Shown: positions 1 through 8,744 of the stretch, in pieces
Layout of the letters: every line of letters starts with the position of its first letter
How positions within the stretch are numbered: the stretch's first letter is position 1
From: CAZBWP01 sp964630265
Lineage (GTDB): Bacteria > Pseudomonadota > Alphaproteobacteria > Rhodospirillales > Defluviicoccaceae
DNA length: 54,221 nt
Assembly: GCA_964630265.1 (NCBI GenBank)
Contig: CAZVRW010000020.1
Span: 1-54,221, forward strand
Direction: 5' to 3'
Notes under the pieces: generated by a model
What the model was told of the DNA's origin: nothing
Database searches by the model: none
The model's input: the letters and a program-made list of their open reading frames with translations, nothing else
Translations under genes and position numbers: made by a program

Positions 1-106
1 CGGCCTCGTCGTCGCTGTCGACAAGGCCGCGCAGCACGGGGGGCTTGTGACGGGCCTCCGGGATCAGCCGGACCAGGCCGCGGTCATTGATGGCGGTGAT
101 CTTCAA
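1..106 (-). CDS. RES-domain toxin, N-terminal fragment (cut by window edge)
   Basis: Reading leftward from the antitoxin stop, an open frame starts with TTG and runs off the window for 35 codons, with the segment VRLIPEARHKPPVLRGLVD. The TTG overlaps the antitoxin stop (TTGA), which is the usual toxin-after-antitoxin arrangement in RES/Xre modules. RES toxins degrade or ADP-ribosylate cellular targets such as NAD; that is family knowledge and the catalytic part lies outside this window. The call rests mainly on position next to a DUF2384/Xre antitoxin. Another small toxin partner cannot be excluded. Confidence 0.5.
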   Translation of the reverse strand, partial: MKITAINDRGLVRLIPEARHKPPVLRGLVDSDDEA

Positions 107-492
107 ACGCCGCCCCGGAGGGCATCCACGTAACCGCGTACCCGCAGGATCTTCGGCAGCCCGCCCGTGATCATGGCGTCGAGCGGCCGCGCGCCATGGA
201 ACTCCGGCCCCCGGTTGGGCAGCTTGATCCATTGCTGCGCGAGCGGCGGATCGAAGTAGAGCGCGAGCGCCTTGTAGAGCCCGACGAGCGCACTCAGCCG
301 CAGGGTCTGGTCGCGGGTGAGAGCGCCGGCAAATCCCCGTTTCCTGGCGCGTTTCCAGGTGGAATCCGACATGTCGGCCAGCGCCGCCGCCTCATGCACC
401 GTCAGCGCCCAGGCGTCGGCGATCCGGCCGAACGCCTTCAGCGCCACCGCCTGGACGTCGGTTGCCGGTGGGTCCGTAAGGATGTCTTCCAT
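103..492 (-). CDS. MbcA/ParS/Xre-type antitoxin (DUF2384)
   Basis: A 129-residue protein with an N-terminal helix-turn-helix-like part (ALADMSDSTWKRARKRG, about residues 40-56) and a C-terminal DUF2384-like toxin-binding part ending with G-GLPKILRVRGYVDAL. It should neutralise the RES toxin encoded immediately downstream and autorepress the pair. The ATG at 492 is chosen because GGAG lies about nine bases upstream; an in-frame TTG at 504 would add four residues. The 505-597 intergenic region upstream carries two copies of GGTCAT reading with the gene, a possible operator. The family call is strong; the exact toxin partner is inferred. Confidence 0.75.
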   Translation of the reverse strand: MEDILTDPPATDVQAVALKAFGRIADAWALTVHEAAALADMSDSTWKRARKRGFAGALTRDQTLRLSALVGLYKALALYFDPPLAQQWIKLPNRGPEFHGARPLDAMITGGLPKILRVRGYVDALRGGV

Positions 493-597
493 GGCTGGCT
501 CCAAGCCATCTCACCTGATTAATGATGCATATAGGATGACCCGATTTGCAAGACCATATGACCTGGACCTGACGTCCTCCCAGCCCATCTCGCCCCT

Positions 598-1170
598 TCA
601 CGCCGCTGCCTCCACATGGACGCCGGCGTTGGTCAGGCGGGCCAGGGCTTCGCGGCCGCCTTCGGGGCTGACGGGGCGGGTGGCGGCGACGACCACGTGG
701 GTCTCGAAGCCGGCGGCGCGGGCGTCCAGCGCCGTCGCGGCGACGCAGACATCCAGGGCGAGCCCCACGACCCAGACCCGCGCGATGCCGAGCCTTTGCA
801 AGTACGCCGCCAGGCCGGTCTCGTCGAACGCCGAGTTCTGGTCGTGATCGAAGCGCACCCCCTTGGTCACGATCACGGCGTCGTCGGGCAGCCGCAACGC
901 CGGATGGAAGGCGGCGCCCTCGGTGTCCTGCAGGCAATGCGGCGGCCACGGGCCATCCTGCTCGGCGAAGCTGACGTGGCCCCGCGGGTGCCAGTCGCGC
1001 GAGGCGAAGACGGGAACCGACGCCGCCCGCGCCGCGGCGATCCAGTCATTGACCACCGGCACCACCGCATCGCCGTCGTCGATAGGCAGCCGCCCGCCCG
1101 GGCAAAAATCGTTCTGGACGTCGACGACGATCAACGCGTCGCCGGCACGCAACGCCTGTTTCGGATCCAT
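598..1170 (-). CDS. pncA: Nicotinamidase/pyrazinamidase
   Basis: Cytoplasmic isochorismatase-fold amidase that hydrolyses nicotinamide to nicotinate for NAD salvage. All expected residues are visible: catalytic Asp17 in VDVQNDF, metal ligands Asp59, His61 and His65 in RDWHPRGH, Lys103 in VTKG, and nucleophile Cys142 in LALDVCV. The cis-peptide-type segment GLALDVC just before the cysteine is typical of the family. At 190 residues it is slightly shorter than the E. coli enzyme. AGGAG sits about eight bases before the ATG at 1170. It is transcribed toward the toxin-antitoxin pair but separated from it by 105 bases, so a separate unit is likely. Confidence 0.93.
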   Translation of the reverse strand: MDPKQALRAGDALIVVDVQNDFCPGGRLPIDDGDAVVPVVNDWIAAARAASVPVFASRDWHPRGHVSFAEQDGPWPPHCLQDTEGAAFHPALRLPDDAVIVTKGVRFDHDQNSAFDETGLAAYLQRLGIARVWVVGLALDVCVAATALDARAAGFETHVVVAATRPVSPEGGREALARLTNAGVHVEAAA

Positions 1171-1201
1171 CGGTTGGCTCCTGGTCCTGCCGGCACGCCG
1201 C

Positions 1202-1489
1202 TCACTTGAACCGATCGAAGGCCTTGCTGAAGGCGCCCTCCAGGCTCGACCAGGCGCTCTCGATGCCGGCCTTCACGTCGGACCACGCATCGCCGCCGCT
1301 TTTCTTGAGGTCCGACAGCTTCTCGCGCAGCTCTTCGCGCTTGCGTTCAAGGTTTTCGATTTCCTCGTAATACTCCAGCTTGGCGTCGGCCGTGGCCTGG
1401 TCGGCCTTCGCCTTGAGCTTCTTGATGTCGGCCTGCCACTCGTCGAGTTTCGCCTGCAGTTTCTCTTCGTAAGCCTGCTTCGTGCTCAT
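1202..1489 (-). CDS. Small coiled-coil stress-response-like protein
   Basis: A 95-residue, highly charged protein. Residues 5-63 form an almost uninterrupted heptad-rich coiled coil (EEKLQAKLDEWQADIKKLKA and then ENLERKREELREKL). A short amphipathic tail, DAWSDVKAGIESAWSSLEGAF, follows and could contact membrane or dimerise. It resembles the family named after cyanobacterial Sll1863, described as stress-related, but no catalytic motif exists. A GGGGGATGAG stretch upstream supplies the ribosome site for the ATG at 1489. It lies 31 bases upstream of pncA on the same strand, so they may be cotranscribed. The specific function is unknown. Confidence 0.7.
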   Translation of the reverse strand: MSTKQAYEEKLQAKLDEWQADIKKLKAKADQATADAKLEYYEEIENLERKREELREKLSDLKKSGGDAWSDVKAGIESAWSSLEGAFSKAFDRFK

Positions 1490-1569
1490 GTCTCATCCCC
1501 CTCACGGTCGCGTGGTTTGATCATCATCCAGAGGCTCGGGCCATGCCGATGCCCGCGTCGTCGCTCGGC

Positions 1570-2022
1570 TCACACCGCCAAGACCTCGCCGATGAACTCC
1601 GGCAGCTCTTGGATCGGCGTTTTCGTCAGGTCCTTGGCGAGTTCGCCCGAGACCATCTGCCGCAGCTCGTCGCCGAACGCCGACCGCAAGTCGCCGAGGG
1701 CCTCGGGCGGGGCGACGACGACCAGGCGATCGAACGCTTCCCGCTTGCGCGCGTCCTCGAGGAATTCGGCGATCGTCTGGGCGAACGCCTGCTTCTCGTG
1801 GCGGTGCGGGTCGGTGGGCGGCTCCATGGCGTGCCGGCCCTCGCCGGCGCGGTCGAAGGTCCGGCCCTTACGGTCGCTGGCGATCTCGCGGCTCGGCAGG
1901 TTGGTGCCGATGAATTCCTGATCCAGGGCGGGCCTCAGGCCGGCACCAACGCCGGCGTTGACGAACAAGCGGGCACGCGCCCCATCTGCAACCAAAATCC
2001 AGGTAGTCGGCGGCTTTATCAT
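1570..2022 (-). CDS. Host-attachment family protein (eRF1-like fold)
   Basis: A 150-residue protein of the family named after an Agrobacterium host-attachment factor. The opening TWILVADGARARLFVN is the diagnostic first strand of the domain. The second half, KREAFDRLVVVAPPEALGDL, followed by a segment ending in ELAKDLTK, is the conserved release-factor-like portion. Despite the name, members occur in many free-living Alphaproteobacteria, so a role in attachment here is not implied. GAGGA lies upstream of the ATG at 2022. It points the same way as the coiled-coil gene and pncA, and the three may form a small stress operon. Confidence 0.8.
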   Translation of the reverse strand: MIKPPTTWILVADGARARLFVNAGVGAGLRPALDQEFIGTNLPSREIASDRKGRTFDRAGEGRHAMEPPTDPHRHEKQAFAQTIAEFLEDARKREAFDRLVVVAPPEALGDLRSAFGDELRQMVSGELAKDLTKTPIQELPEFIGEVLAV

Positions 2023-2327
2023 CTTATACGTCCTCGTTTACGGATGGCCCGGGCAACACCGCCGCGCGATCCGGGTTGCCCGACGCGGTGGCGGCGCCAA
2101 GGCCGCGGCTCCTCCGATCGTGACGGCATTGCCGGCCTTTGCGGTCGCGATGACCCGGCCGCGCAGCGCGACACACGCCATCAGTTTATAGATAGTGTCA
2201 TCCTTGAGTCCATGCGGCGGCCCGGGCGTGGCCCGCGCGGTGAGGCCATGATACCCTATGCCGTGATGACGGCTCGGTGGCTGCACCGGTCCGCGGCTGG
2301 TCGGCCCGACAAGGGACACGGGACACC
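2023..2327. promoter_or_regulatory. Divergent intergenic region with a perfect 8-bp inverted repeat
   Basis: About 300 bases separate the host-attachment gene from the site-2 protease gene, which are divergent. CGGGCAAC at 2050-2057 and GTTGCCCG at 2075-2082 form a perfect inverted repeat with a 17-base loop, close to the host-attachment start. It could be an operator or a leader hairpin. An AT-richer patch, TTTATAGATAGTG, lies near 2184. No convincing gene was seen here. Confidence 0.35.
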
Positions 2328-3482
2328 ATGTTCGGCAACAACTTCACATTGTTTCGCGTTTTCGGCTTCGAGGTGCGCGCCAACGTCAGTTGGCTGTTCC
2401 TGGCGATCCTGGTGACGTGGTCGCTCGCCGCCGGCTTCTTTCCGGCGGTCTATCCCGATCTGCGGGCGGTCACCTACTGGCTGCTGGGCATCACCGGCAT
2501 GGTCGGGCTGTTCTTTTCGTTGCTGTTCCACGAGCTGTCGCACTCGCTGGTCGCCCGGTCGCGGGGGCTGGCGATGACCGGCATCACGCTGTTCCTGTTC
2601 GGCGGCGTCGCCGAGATGGCCATGGAACCGCGCGACGCGAAGACCGAGTTCTGGATGGCCATCGCCGGCCCCCTTGCCAGCGTCGTGCTGGCGGGGGTGT
2701 TCTACCTTGTCGCGGTGGCCATGGCGGCGGCCGGCGTGCCCGAGCACATCGCCGGCGTGCCGCAGTATCTCGGCTTCATCAATCTGCTGCTCGCCGCCTT
2801 CAACATGCTGCCGGGCTTCCCGCTGGATGGCGGCCGCGTGCTGCGCGCCGCCCTCTGGCACTGGTCGGGCAATCTCACCTGGGCGACGCGCTGGGCATCG
2901 CGGCTCGGCCAAGTCTTCGGCCTGCTGCTGGTGGCGCTCGGCATGCTGAGCGCGTTCGCCGGCAATTTCGTCGGCGGCATCTGGTGGCTGCTGATCGGCC
3001 TGTTCCTGCAGGGCGCGGCCACCGCCGCCTACCAGCGGCTGCTGCAGGAGAATGCCCTGAAGGGGCAGACGGTGCGGCGGCTGATGACCACCGATCCGAC
3101 GACGGCGCCCGCCGACATCAGCGTCGCCGACTTCGTCGAGGACTATCTCTATCCCCACGGCCACGACCTGTTTCCCGTCGTCGCCGACCACCGGCTCGTC
3201 GGCTGCGTCACCGTGCGCGATCTGAAGCGGGTGCCGCGCGACCGCTGGGACAGCACCGCCATCGGCGACGTGGTCGACGGCTGCTCGGAGGAGAACACCA
3301 TCGCCGCCGACACCGATGCGGCGCAGGCCCTCGCCATCATGCAGAAGGGCGGGCGCGGCCGGCTGATGGTCACCGACGGCAACCGACTGGTCGGCGTGTT
3401 GGCTCTCAAAGACCTGTTGTGGCGTCTGGCGCTCAAGGCCGAGCTGGAAGGCCCCGACCCGCATGGCGGCCGCGGCCTTTGA
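2328..3482 (+). CDS. Site-2 protease family membrane metalloprotease with tandem CBS domains
   Basis: A 384-residue intramembrane zinc protease. Five to six hydrophobic segments cover residues 15-240. The zinc motif HELSH is at 68-72, with the second half-site LPGFPLDGGR near 161-170 supplying the third ligand (Asp167). Residues from about 255 form two CBS domains (RRLMTTDPTTAPADISV and later IMQKGGRGRLMVTDGNRLVG), which usually sense adenine nucleotides. The start at 2328 is preferred over the in-frame GTG at 2277 because family members begin a few residues before the first membrane segment. Its substrate is unknown; it stands alone 86 bases before the exporter gene on the same strand. Confidence 0.88.
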   Translation: MFGNNFTLFRVFGFEVRANVSWLFLAILVTWSLAAGFFPAVYPDLRAVTYWLLGITGMVGLFFSLLFHELSHSLVARSRGLAMTGITLFLFGGVAEMAMEPRDAKTEFWMAIAGPLASVVLAGVFYLVAVAMAAAGVPEHIAGVPQYLGFINLLLAAFNMLPGFPLDGGRVLRAALWHWSGNLTWATRWASRLGQVFGLLLVALGMLSAFAGNFVGGIWWLLIGLFLQGAATAAYQRLLQENALKGQTVRRLMTTDPTTAPADISVADFVEDYLYPHGHDLFPVVADHRLVGCVTVRDLKRVPRDRWDSTAIGDVVDGCSEENTIAADTDAAQALAIMQKGGRGRLMVTDGNRLVGVLALKDLLWRLALKAELEGPDPHGGRGL

Positions 3483-3568
3483 TCCGGCGCACCGCTTCGA
3501 CCATATCCTGATACGAGATCCGTCCTGCGCCGGTTCGCCGGCGTCGTCCGTTTGGAGCCTGCCGACTC

Positions 3569-5434
3569 ATGCCCTCCCGCCGCCGCCAGCCCCCGCCGGA
3601 CCGGTCGCCCGCGCGCGGCGACCTGCAGGTGCTCGCCACGCTGGCGCCGTTCCTGTGGCCGGCCGACGCCCCGGCGCTCAAGGTTCGCGTCGTCGCCGCC
3701 TGTGTCTTTCTGGCGGCGGCGAAGGCGGTGAATGTCGTCGTGCCGTTCTTTTACAAGACGGCGGTGGACGCGCTGAGCACCGACGCGGCGGCGGTCGCGG
3801 TCACCGTGCCGGTGATGATGCTGGTCGCCTACGGTGTGGCCCGCGTCCTCGCCCAGGCGTTCGGCGAACTGCGGGACGCGGTGTTCGCCCGCGTCGCCCA
3901 ACGCGCCATCCGCCAGGCGGCGCTGGCCACCTTCCGGCATTTGCATGATCTCAGCCTGCGCTTCCACCTGGACCGCAAGACCGGCGAGATCAGCCGCGCC
4001 ATCGAGCGGGGCAGCCACGGCATCGAGTTCCTGCTCAGCTTCCTGCTGTTCAACGTGGTGCCGACGCTGCTGGAGATCGTGCTGGTCTGCGGCATCCTCT
4101 GGTGGCTGTTCGGCGTCTGGTATGCGGTGGTGACGCTGGGCGCCATCGCCGGCTACGTTCTCTGGACGCTGCTGATCACCGAATGGCGGATCAAGTATCG
4201 CCGCGCCATGAACGAGACCGACAACGCGGCGCACACCAAGGCGATCGACAGCCTGCTTAACTTCGAGACCGTCAAGTACTTCGGCAACGAAGCGCACGAG
4301 GGGCGGCGCTTCGATGCCGCGCTGGCCGCCTACGAGGACGCCGCGGTGAAGAGCAAGGTGACCCTCAGCCTGCTCAACGTCGGCCAGGGAACGATCATCT
4401 CCATCGGCCTGATCGTGCTGATGCTGATGGCCGGTTATGGTGTTGCCGGGGGCACCATGACGCTCGGCGATTTCGTGCTGGTCAATGCCTACCTGATCCA
4501 GCTGTTCATGCCGCTGAACGTCCTCGGCTTCGTCTATCGCGAGATCAAGCGCTCGCTGATCGACATGGAGACCATGTTCTCCCTGCTCGACGAGCCGACC
4601 GAGATCGCCGACCCGCCCGACGCCCGGGCGCTCGCCACCGGCGGCGGCGAGATCGTCTTCGACGACGTCTCGTTCGCTTACGATGTGCGCCGGGCGGTGC
4701 TGCGCAACGTCGCGTTCCGCGTCGACCCCGGTCGGACGCTTGCCCTGGTCGGTGCCAGTGGCGCCGGCAAGTCGACGGTCTCGCGGCTGTTGTATCGGTT
4801 CTATGATCCGACGGCGGGGCGCATCCTCATCGATGGTCAGGACATTCGCCACGTCACCCAGCAGTCGCTCCGCCGGGCCATCGGCATCGTCCCGCAGGAT
4901 ACCGTCCTGTTCAACGACACCATCCGCTACAACATCGGCTATGGCCGGGCCGGCGCTGGACAGGACGAGATCGAGCGGGCGGCGCGGCTCGCGCGCATCC
5001 ACGACTTCGTCACGGCCTTGCCGGACGGCTACGACACGCGGGTCGGCGAACGCGGGCTGAAGCTCTCCGGCGGCGAGAAGCAACGGGTGGCGATCGCGCG
5101 GACCATTCTCAAGGACCCCTGCATCCTGATGTTCGACGAGGCGACGTCGGCGCTCGACACCCACACCGAGAAGGAGATCCAGGCCAGCCTGCGCGAGGTG
5201 TCCACCGGACGGACGACGCTGATCATCGCCCACCGCCTGTCGACGGTGGTGGATGCCGACGAAATAATCGTGCTCGACGACGGGCGCATCGCCGAGCGCG
5301 GTCGCCACCGTGACCTGCTCGCCGCCAACGGGCGCTATGCCGAGATGTGGCGCCGGCAACAGGAGGTCGAGGAAGCCAAGGAAGCCTTCGAACATGCCCG
5401 CGAGGAGGCGATCGCCGCCCACGCCGCCGAATAG
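3569..5434 (+). CDS. Atm1/HMT1-type ABC exporter (fused permease and ATPase)
   Basis: A 621-residue half-transporter that should work as a homodimer in the inner membrane. The transmembrane domain covers about residues 40-330 and includes the ABCB7/Atm1-like stretch FETVKYFGNE. The nucleotide-binding domain carries Walker A GASGAGKST near 395, signature LSGGEKQR near 499, Walker B ILMFDEATSALD near 520 and an H-loop in LIIAHRLSTVVDADE. Mitochondrial and bacterial Atm1 proteins export glutathione-linked sulfur compounds or metal-glutathione conjugates. That substrate class is inferred from family resemblance. A basic, proline-rich N-terminus of about 25 residues precedes the membrane domain. 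Confidence 0.9.
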   Translation: MPSRRRQPPPDRSPARGDLQVLATLAPFLWPADAPALKVRVVAACVFLAAAKAVNVVVPFFYKTAVDALSTDAAAVAVTVPVMMLVAYGVARVLAQAFGELRDAVFARVAQRAIRQAALATFRHLHDLSLRFHLDRKTGEISRAIERGSHGIEFLLSFLLFNVVPTLLEIVLVCGILWWLFGVWYAVVTLGAIAGYVLWTLLITEWRIKYRRAMNETDNAAHTKAIDSLLNFETVKYFGNEAHEGRRFDAALAAYEDAAVKSKVTLSLLNVGQGTIISIGLIVLMLMAGYGVAGGTMTLGDFVLVNAYLIQLFMPLNVLGFVYREIKRSLIDMETMFSLLDEPTEIADPPDARALATGGGEIVFDDVSFAYDVRRAVLRNVAFRVDPGRTLALVGASGAGKSTVSRLLYRFYDPTAGRILIDGQDIRHVTQQSLRRAIGIVPQDTVLFNDTIRYNIGYGRAGAGQDEIERAARLARIHDFVTALPDGYDTRVGERGLKLSGGEKQRVAIARTILKDPCILMFDEATSALDTHTEKEIQASLREVSTGRTTLIIAHRLSTVVDADEIIVLDDGRIAERGRHRDLLAANGRYAEMWRRQQEVEEAKEAFEHAREEAIAAHAAE

Positions 5435-5771
5435 GGCGCGCAATATTATTTCAGCTTCCGGCAGGGGAATTGCGGCACCCGACATTCGCGGGTCAGCCGC
5501 CCGCTGGACGCAACCCTTCTCTGACGTGCGTTTATGGTGCAGCGCAACATTAAGATTGCGTCGCCGCCACTGAAACTCTACACTTGATGTGTATAAACGG
5601 TTCGGAGACGGCTTAAGCCGCCGGACCCGCTCCCGGATACATCAATGCGCCGCGCCAAGGATACGCCGCGCCAAGCGAGGAAAGAATAATTCTTTTTGTA
5701 GTTTATTGGCGCAATCAAATTGTTCCGGTTGATTTACCGACGGGAACACGATCGCACGGAGGACGAATGCG
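5435..5771 (+). promoter_or_regulatory. AT-rich upstream region of the PhaC-like gene
   Basis: A 337-base gap without a gene. Its last 120 bases are markedly AT-rich for this genome (TTCTTTTTGTAGTTTATTGG near 5690-5710). A symmetric TGC-AGC-GCA element lies at 5538-5546 and recalls the TGC/GCA half-sites bound by PhaR-type regulators; this is suggestive only. CGGAGGA about ten bases before 5772 is a good ribosome site. The base composition suggests a strong regulated promoter for the downstream gene. Confidence 0.4.
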
Positions 5772-7256
5772 ATGTATGCACTGCTGAAGGATATGCCGGA
5801 CGTCAGCACCAGCTGGTGGCGGTACTACACGGCGATGATGCGGGCCACCAACCGCGAGATGACCGAGTTCAATGACAGCTGCCTGATCGCCGCGCAGATC
5901 GCGCTGCAGGCGGCGCGGGAAAACCCGATGTCATTGCTCGAGTCGATGGAGGTCATGCAGCACCACCAATCGCTCGTCAGCAAGGGCATGCTGAGCACGT
6001 CCGAAAAGATGAGTGGCTTCGTGTGGGACCAGATCGAGGAAGGGATGGGCGCCTATCTCAACTCGCTGCTGGGTCATGAGGGCGAAGGCCTCGCCGGCTA
6101 CATGAAACGGGAAGCCGACATCATGGAATCGGTGGCGAACTTCAACACCGAGATCGAAAAGATCAAGGACGAGTTCGGTTTCCAGTTCAAGAACACCAAC
6201 GAATACAAGCTCGTTCACGAGACAGATACCTTCCTCGTCTATCAGGCCATTCCGCTTAAGAAGGGCGTGAAGGTCGACGACAGCAAGAAGCCGGTGCTGA
6301 TGGTGCCGCCGTACATGCTGGGTGTGCATATCCTCTCGTTCCTGCCTTATGAGGACAAGAGCATCACCCACGCCTTCGCCAACGAGGGTATTCCCACCTA
6401 TGTTCGCGTCGTCAAGGACATCATGACGAACGAGAAGGTGCAGACGACGACCCCGGATACGGACTGCGACCAGACCCGCGAAATCTGTCAGATGCTGACC
6501 AAGAAGCACGGTCAGAAGGTGACGCTCAACGGCACCTGCCAGGGCGGCTACATCTGCCTGATGAACATCCTGTCCGGCACCCTGACCGATTGCGTCGACA
6601 CCCTGATCACCAACGTGGCCCCCATCGACGGCAGCTATTCGCGGGCGATCTCCGGCATGCCGCAGATGCATCACGACTTCGTGACGACGACCCTGCCCAG
6701 CGGCAACAAGGTCGCCAACGGCTATCTGCTCAGCCTCGGCATGCGCTTCGTTGCCATCGACCGCGAGACACCGCTGATCAAGGTGCTCGATCAGGCCTCG
6801 CTGCACAAAGCCACCGAATTGAACCCGGGCAAGACGCCGGCCGCCCTGTTCCGCTGGCTGTTGAAGGAGCGGGTGCATCTGCCACTCGCCATCGCCAACA
6901 TGAGCTCGGCGACGTTCCGCGAGCCCATCGCCGGCGACGGCACCCTGCCGGTTGAACTTTATGGCAAGGCGCTGAACGTCAAGGATCTGGTTAAGCTGAA
7001 CGTGCCCTGGTACCAGAACTACGCCATCAAGGACGACCTGGTGACGCCGCCTTGCGCCACCGCCGCCAACAAGTTCCTCGAAGACACCAAGCCGGTGGAA
7101 TCCGTGGCTTTCTTCGGCGGCCACGTCGCCATCCTGACGAGCCCCTACAACAAGCGCTCGCCGGTGAACGGCGAATTCACCGACGCCAACGGCAAGAAGG
7201 TGCGCGGGCCGGTGAAGTTCCAGCTCGACGTGTCGAAGAAGCCCGCCGCCGCGTGA
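5772..7256 (+). CDS. PhaC-like (polyhydroxyalkanoate synthase-type) alpha/beta hydrolase
   Basis: A 494-residue protein with the catalytic core of polyhydroxyalkanoate synthases: nucleophile Cys256 in the lipase-like box GTCQGG, an Asp at 421/422 in IKDDLVTPP and His451 in FFGGHVAIL. PhaC polymerises hydroxyacyl-CoA into storage granules. However, the N-terminal 150 residues (helical, Met- and Glu-rich, no Trp-containing PhaC N-domain signature) differ from ordinary class I enzymes, and no phaA, phaB, phasin or phaR gene is nearby. It may be a divergent synthase, a granule-bound thioesterase or a depolymerase-like enzyme. Codon use is notably regular and AAG-rich, hinting at high expression. 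A hairpin-plus-T terminator follows at 7276-7303. Confidence 0.7.
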   Translation: MYALLKDMPDVSTSWWRYYTAMMRATNREMTEFNDSCLIAAQIALQAARENPMSLLESMEVMQHHQSLVSKGMLSTSEKMSGFVWDQIEEGMGAYLNSLLGHEGEGLAGYMKREADIMESVANFNTEIEKIKDEFGFQFKNTNEYKLVHETDTFLVYQAIPLKKGVKVDDSKKPVLMVPPYMLGVHILSFLPYEDKSITHAFANEGIPTYVRVVKDIMTNEKVQTTTPDTDCDQTREICQMLTKKHGQKVTLNGTCQGGYICLMNILSGTLTDCVDTLITNVAPIDGSYSRAISGMPQMHHDFVTTTLPSGNKVANGYLLSLGMRFVAIDRETPLIKVLDQASLHKATELNPGKTPAALFRWLLKERVHLPLAIANMSSATFREPIAGDGTLPVELYGKALNVKDLVKLNVPWYQNYAIKDDLVTPPCATAANKFLEDTKPVESVAFFGGHVAILTSPYNKRSPVNGEFTDANGKKVRGPVKFQLDVSKKPAAA

Positions 7257-8128
7257 GGCGTCGGCATCGTTGCCGAAAGGGGCGCCTTCGGGCGCCCTTT
7301 TTTACGGCCCTTGGGCGGGCGGCGCTGCTGCTCGCGGCTCTCGCCGTGGCGCCCGCGGCGGCCGGCGCGGACGCCGTCCCCGCCAGCACGCCGTCCCGTC
7401 CCGGCGTCGTCGGCGCCGACGATCGAGTCGTGCTGGATCCCACGGCGTGGCCGTGGACCGCGCTCGGACGGCTCAATCGCGACGGCGGCGGCTTCTGCAC
7501 CGGCGCGCTCGTCGCCAGCGACATCGTCCTCACCGCCGACCACTGCCTCTATCACCGCATCAGCGGCCGGCTGCTGGCCCCGGAGCGCGTGCATTTCCTC
7601 GCCGGCCTGCGCCGCGACACGTGGCGCGCCCACGCCCGCGGCCGCCGCTTCGTGCGGCCGGCCGGTGCTTCGGACGCGTTCCGCCCGCCGGCCGGGCCCA
7701 ACGCCGACGACTGGGCGCTGATCGTGCTCGAGCGGCCGATCGACGGCCGACCGCTGCCGGTCCATCGGTTCGGGGCCCCCGGCGGCGCGCCGGCCGCAAC
7801 CGCTGCTCGGCGCGTGGCACGCGCCGGCTACGGCTACGACCGGCCCTATCTGCTGTCGCTCGACAGCGACTGCACCGTCCTGCCCGACCCGCGTCGGCCG
7901 GGGATCTTGCGTCACACCTGCGATGCGGTGCCGGGCGACTCGGGCTCGCCGCTGCTCATCGTCGACGCCGACGGCTACGCGGTGATCGGCGTGACCAGCG
8001 GCTTCGCGCGTCGGGCCGGCACCACGCACGGCTTCGCCGTGGCCACCGACGCGATCCTCGACGCGCTCGCGGCGCTAACTCCGGGCCCCGAGGCAATACC
8101 GCGCCGACCCGCCCCCGCCGTCCAGTAG
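7253..8128 (+). CDS. Secreted trypsin-like serine protease (S1 family)
   Basis: A 291-residue trypsin-fold protease for export. With the start used here the triad is His97 (LTADHC), Asp153 (DDWALI) and Ser230 (GDSGSP). A Sec signal peptide is clear (GRAALLLAALAVAPAAAGADA), with cleavage near AGA-DA. The start is uncertain: no ATG exists in frame, and GTG at 7253 overlapping the previous stop (GTGA) is the only canonical codon before the hydrophobic core. It gives a long Arg-rich n-region. A GTG at 7346 would lose the signal core. Between start and signal core lies the terminator hairpin, so expression may depend on readthrough. The substrate is unknown. Confidence 0.75.
   Translation: MRRRHRCRKGRLRAPFFTALGRAALLLAALAVAPAAAGADAVPASTPSRPGVVGADDRVVLDPTAWPWTALGRLNRDGGGFCTGALVASDIVLTADHCLYHRISGRLLAPERVHFLAGLRRDTWRAHARGRRFVRPAGASDAFRPPAGPNADDWALIVLERPIDGRPLPVHRFGAPGGAPAATAARRVARAGYGYDRPYLLSLDSDCTVLPDPRRPGILRHTCDAVPGDSGSPLLIVDADGYAVIGVTSGFARRAGTTHGFAVATDAILDALAALTPGPEAIPRRPAPAVQ
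7276..7303 (+). terminator. Intrinsic terminator after the PhaC-like gene, or attenuator
   Basis: GGGCGCC at 7280-7286 pairs with GGCGCCC at 7291-7297 around a TTCG tetraloop, extended by A-T pairs and followed by a run of six T. This is a textbook rho-independent terminator for the PhaC-like gene. It also lies inside the most plausible 5' coding region of the next gene, so it may set the level of readthrough into that gene. Confidence 0.85.
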
Positions 8129-8197
8129 CCTCGGCCCCGCAGCGACGGGCCCGCAGCCTCTGGCCCGGGTCGCCGACGCGGCGCCCGACCGACGCCG

Positions 8198-8722
<525 letters not shown>

Positions 8723-8744
8723 GGGCGGTGGTGTCCTTCGCGGT

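Noticed and set aside
505..597. Promoter with defined hexamers for the toxin-antitoxin pair
   Set aside because: Only GGTCAT repeats are visible; no convincing -35/-10 pair was found.
3149..5485. A 778-codon open frame antisense to the Atm1 exporter gene
   Set aside because: It reads as Arg/Ala/His-rich sequence with no domain and mirrors codon bias of the real gene; long antisense frames are common in such GC-rich DNA. The similar frame at 17531-19816 is rejected for the same reason.
7346..7348. GTG as the start of the first secreted protease
   Set aside because: It would remove the hydrophobic core of an obvious signal peptide, leaving an exported-type protease without export signal.
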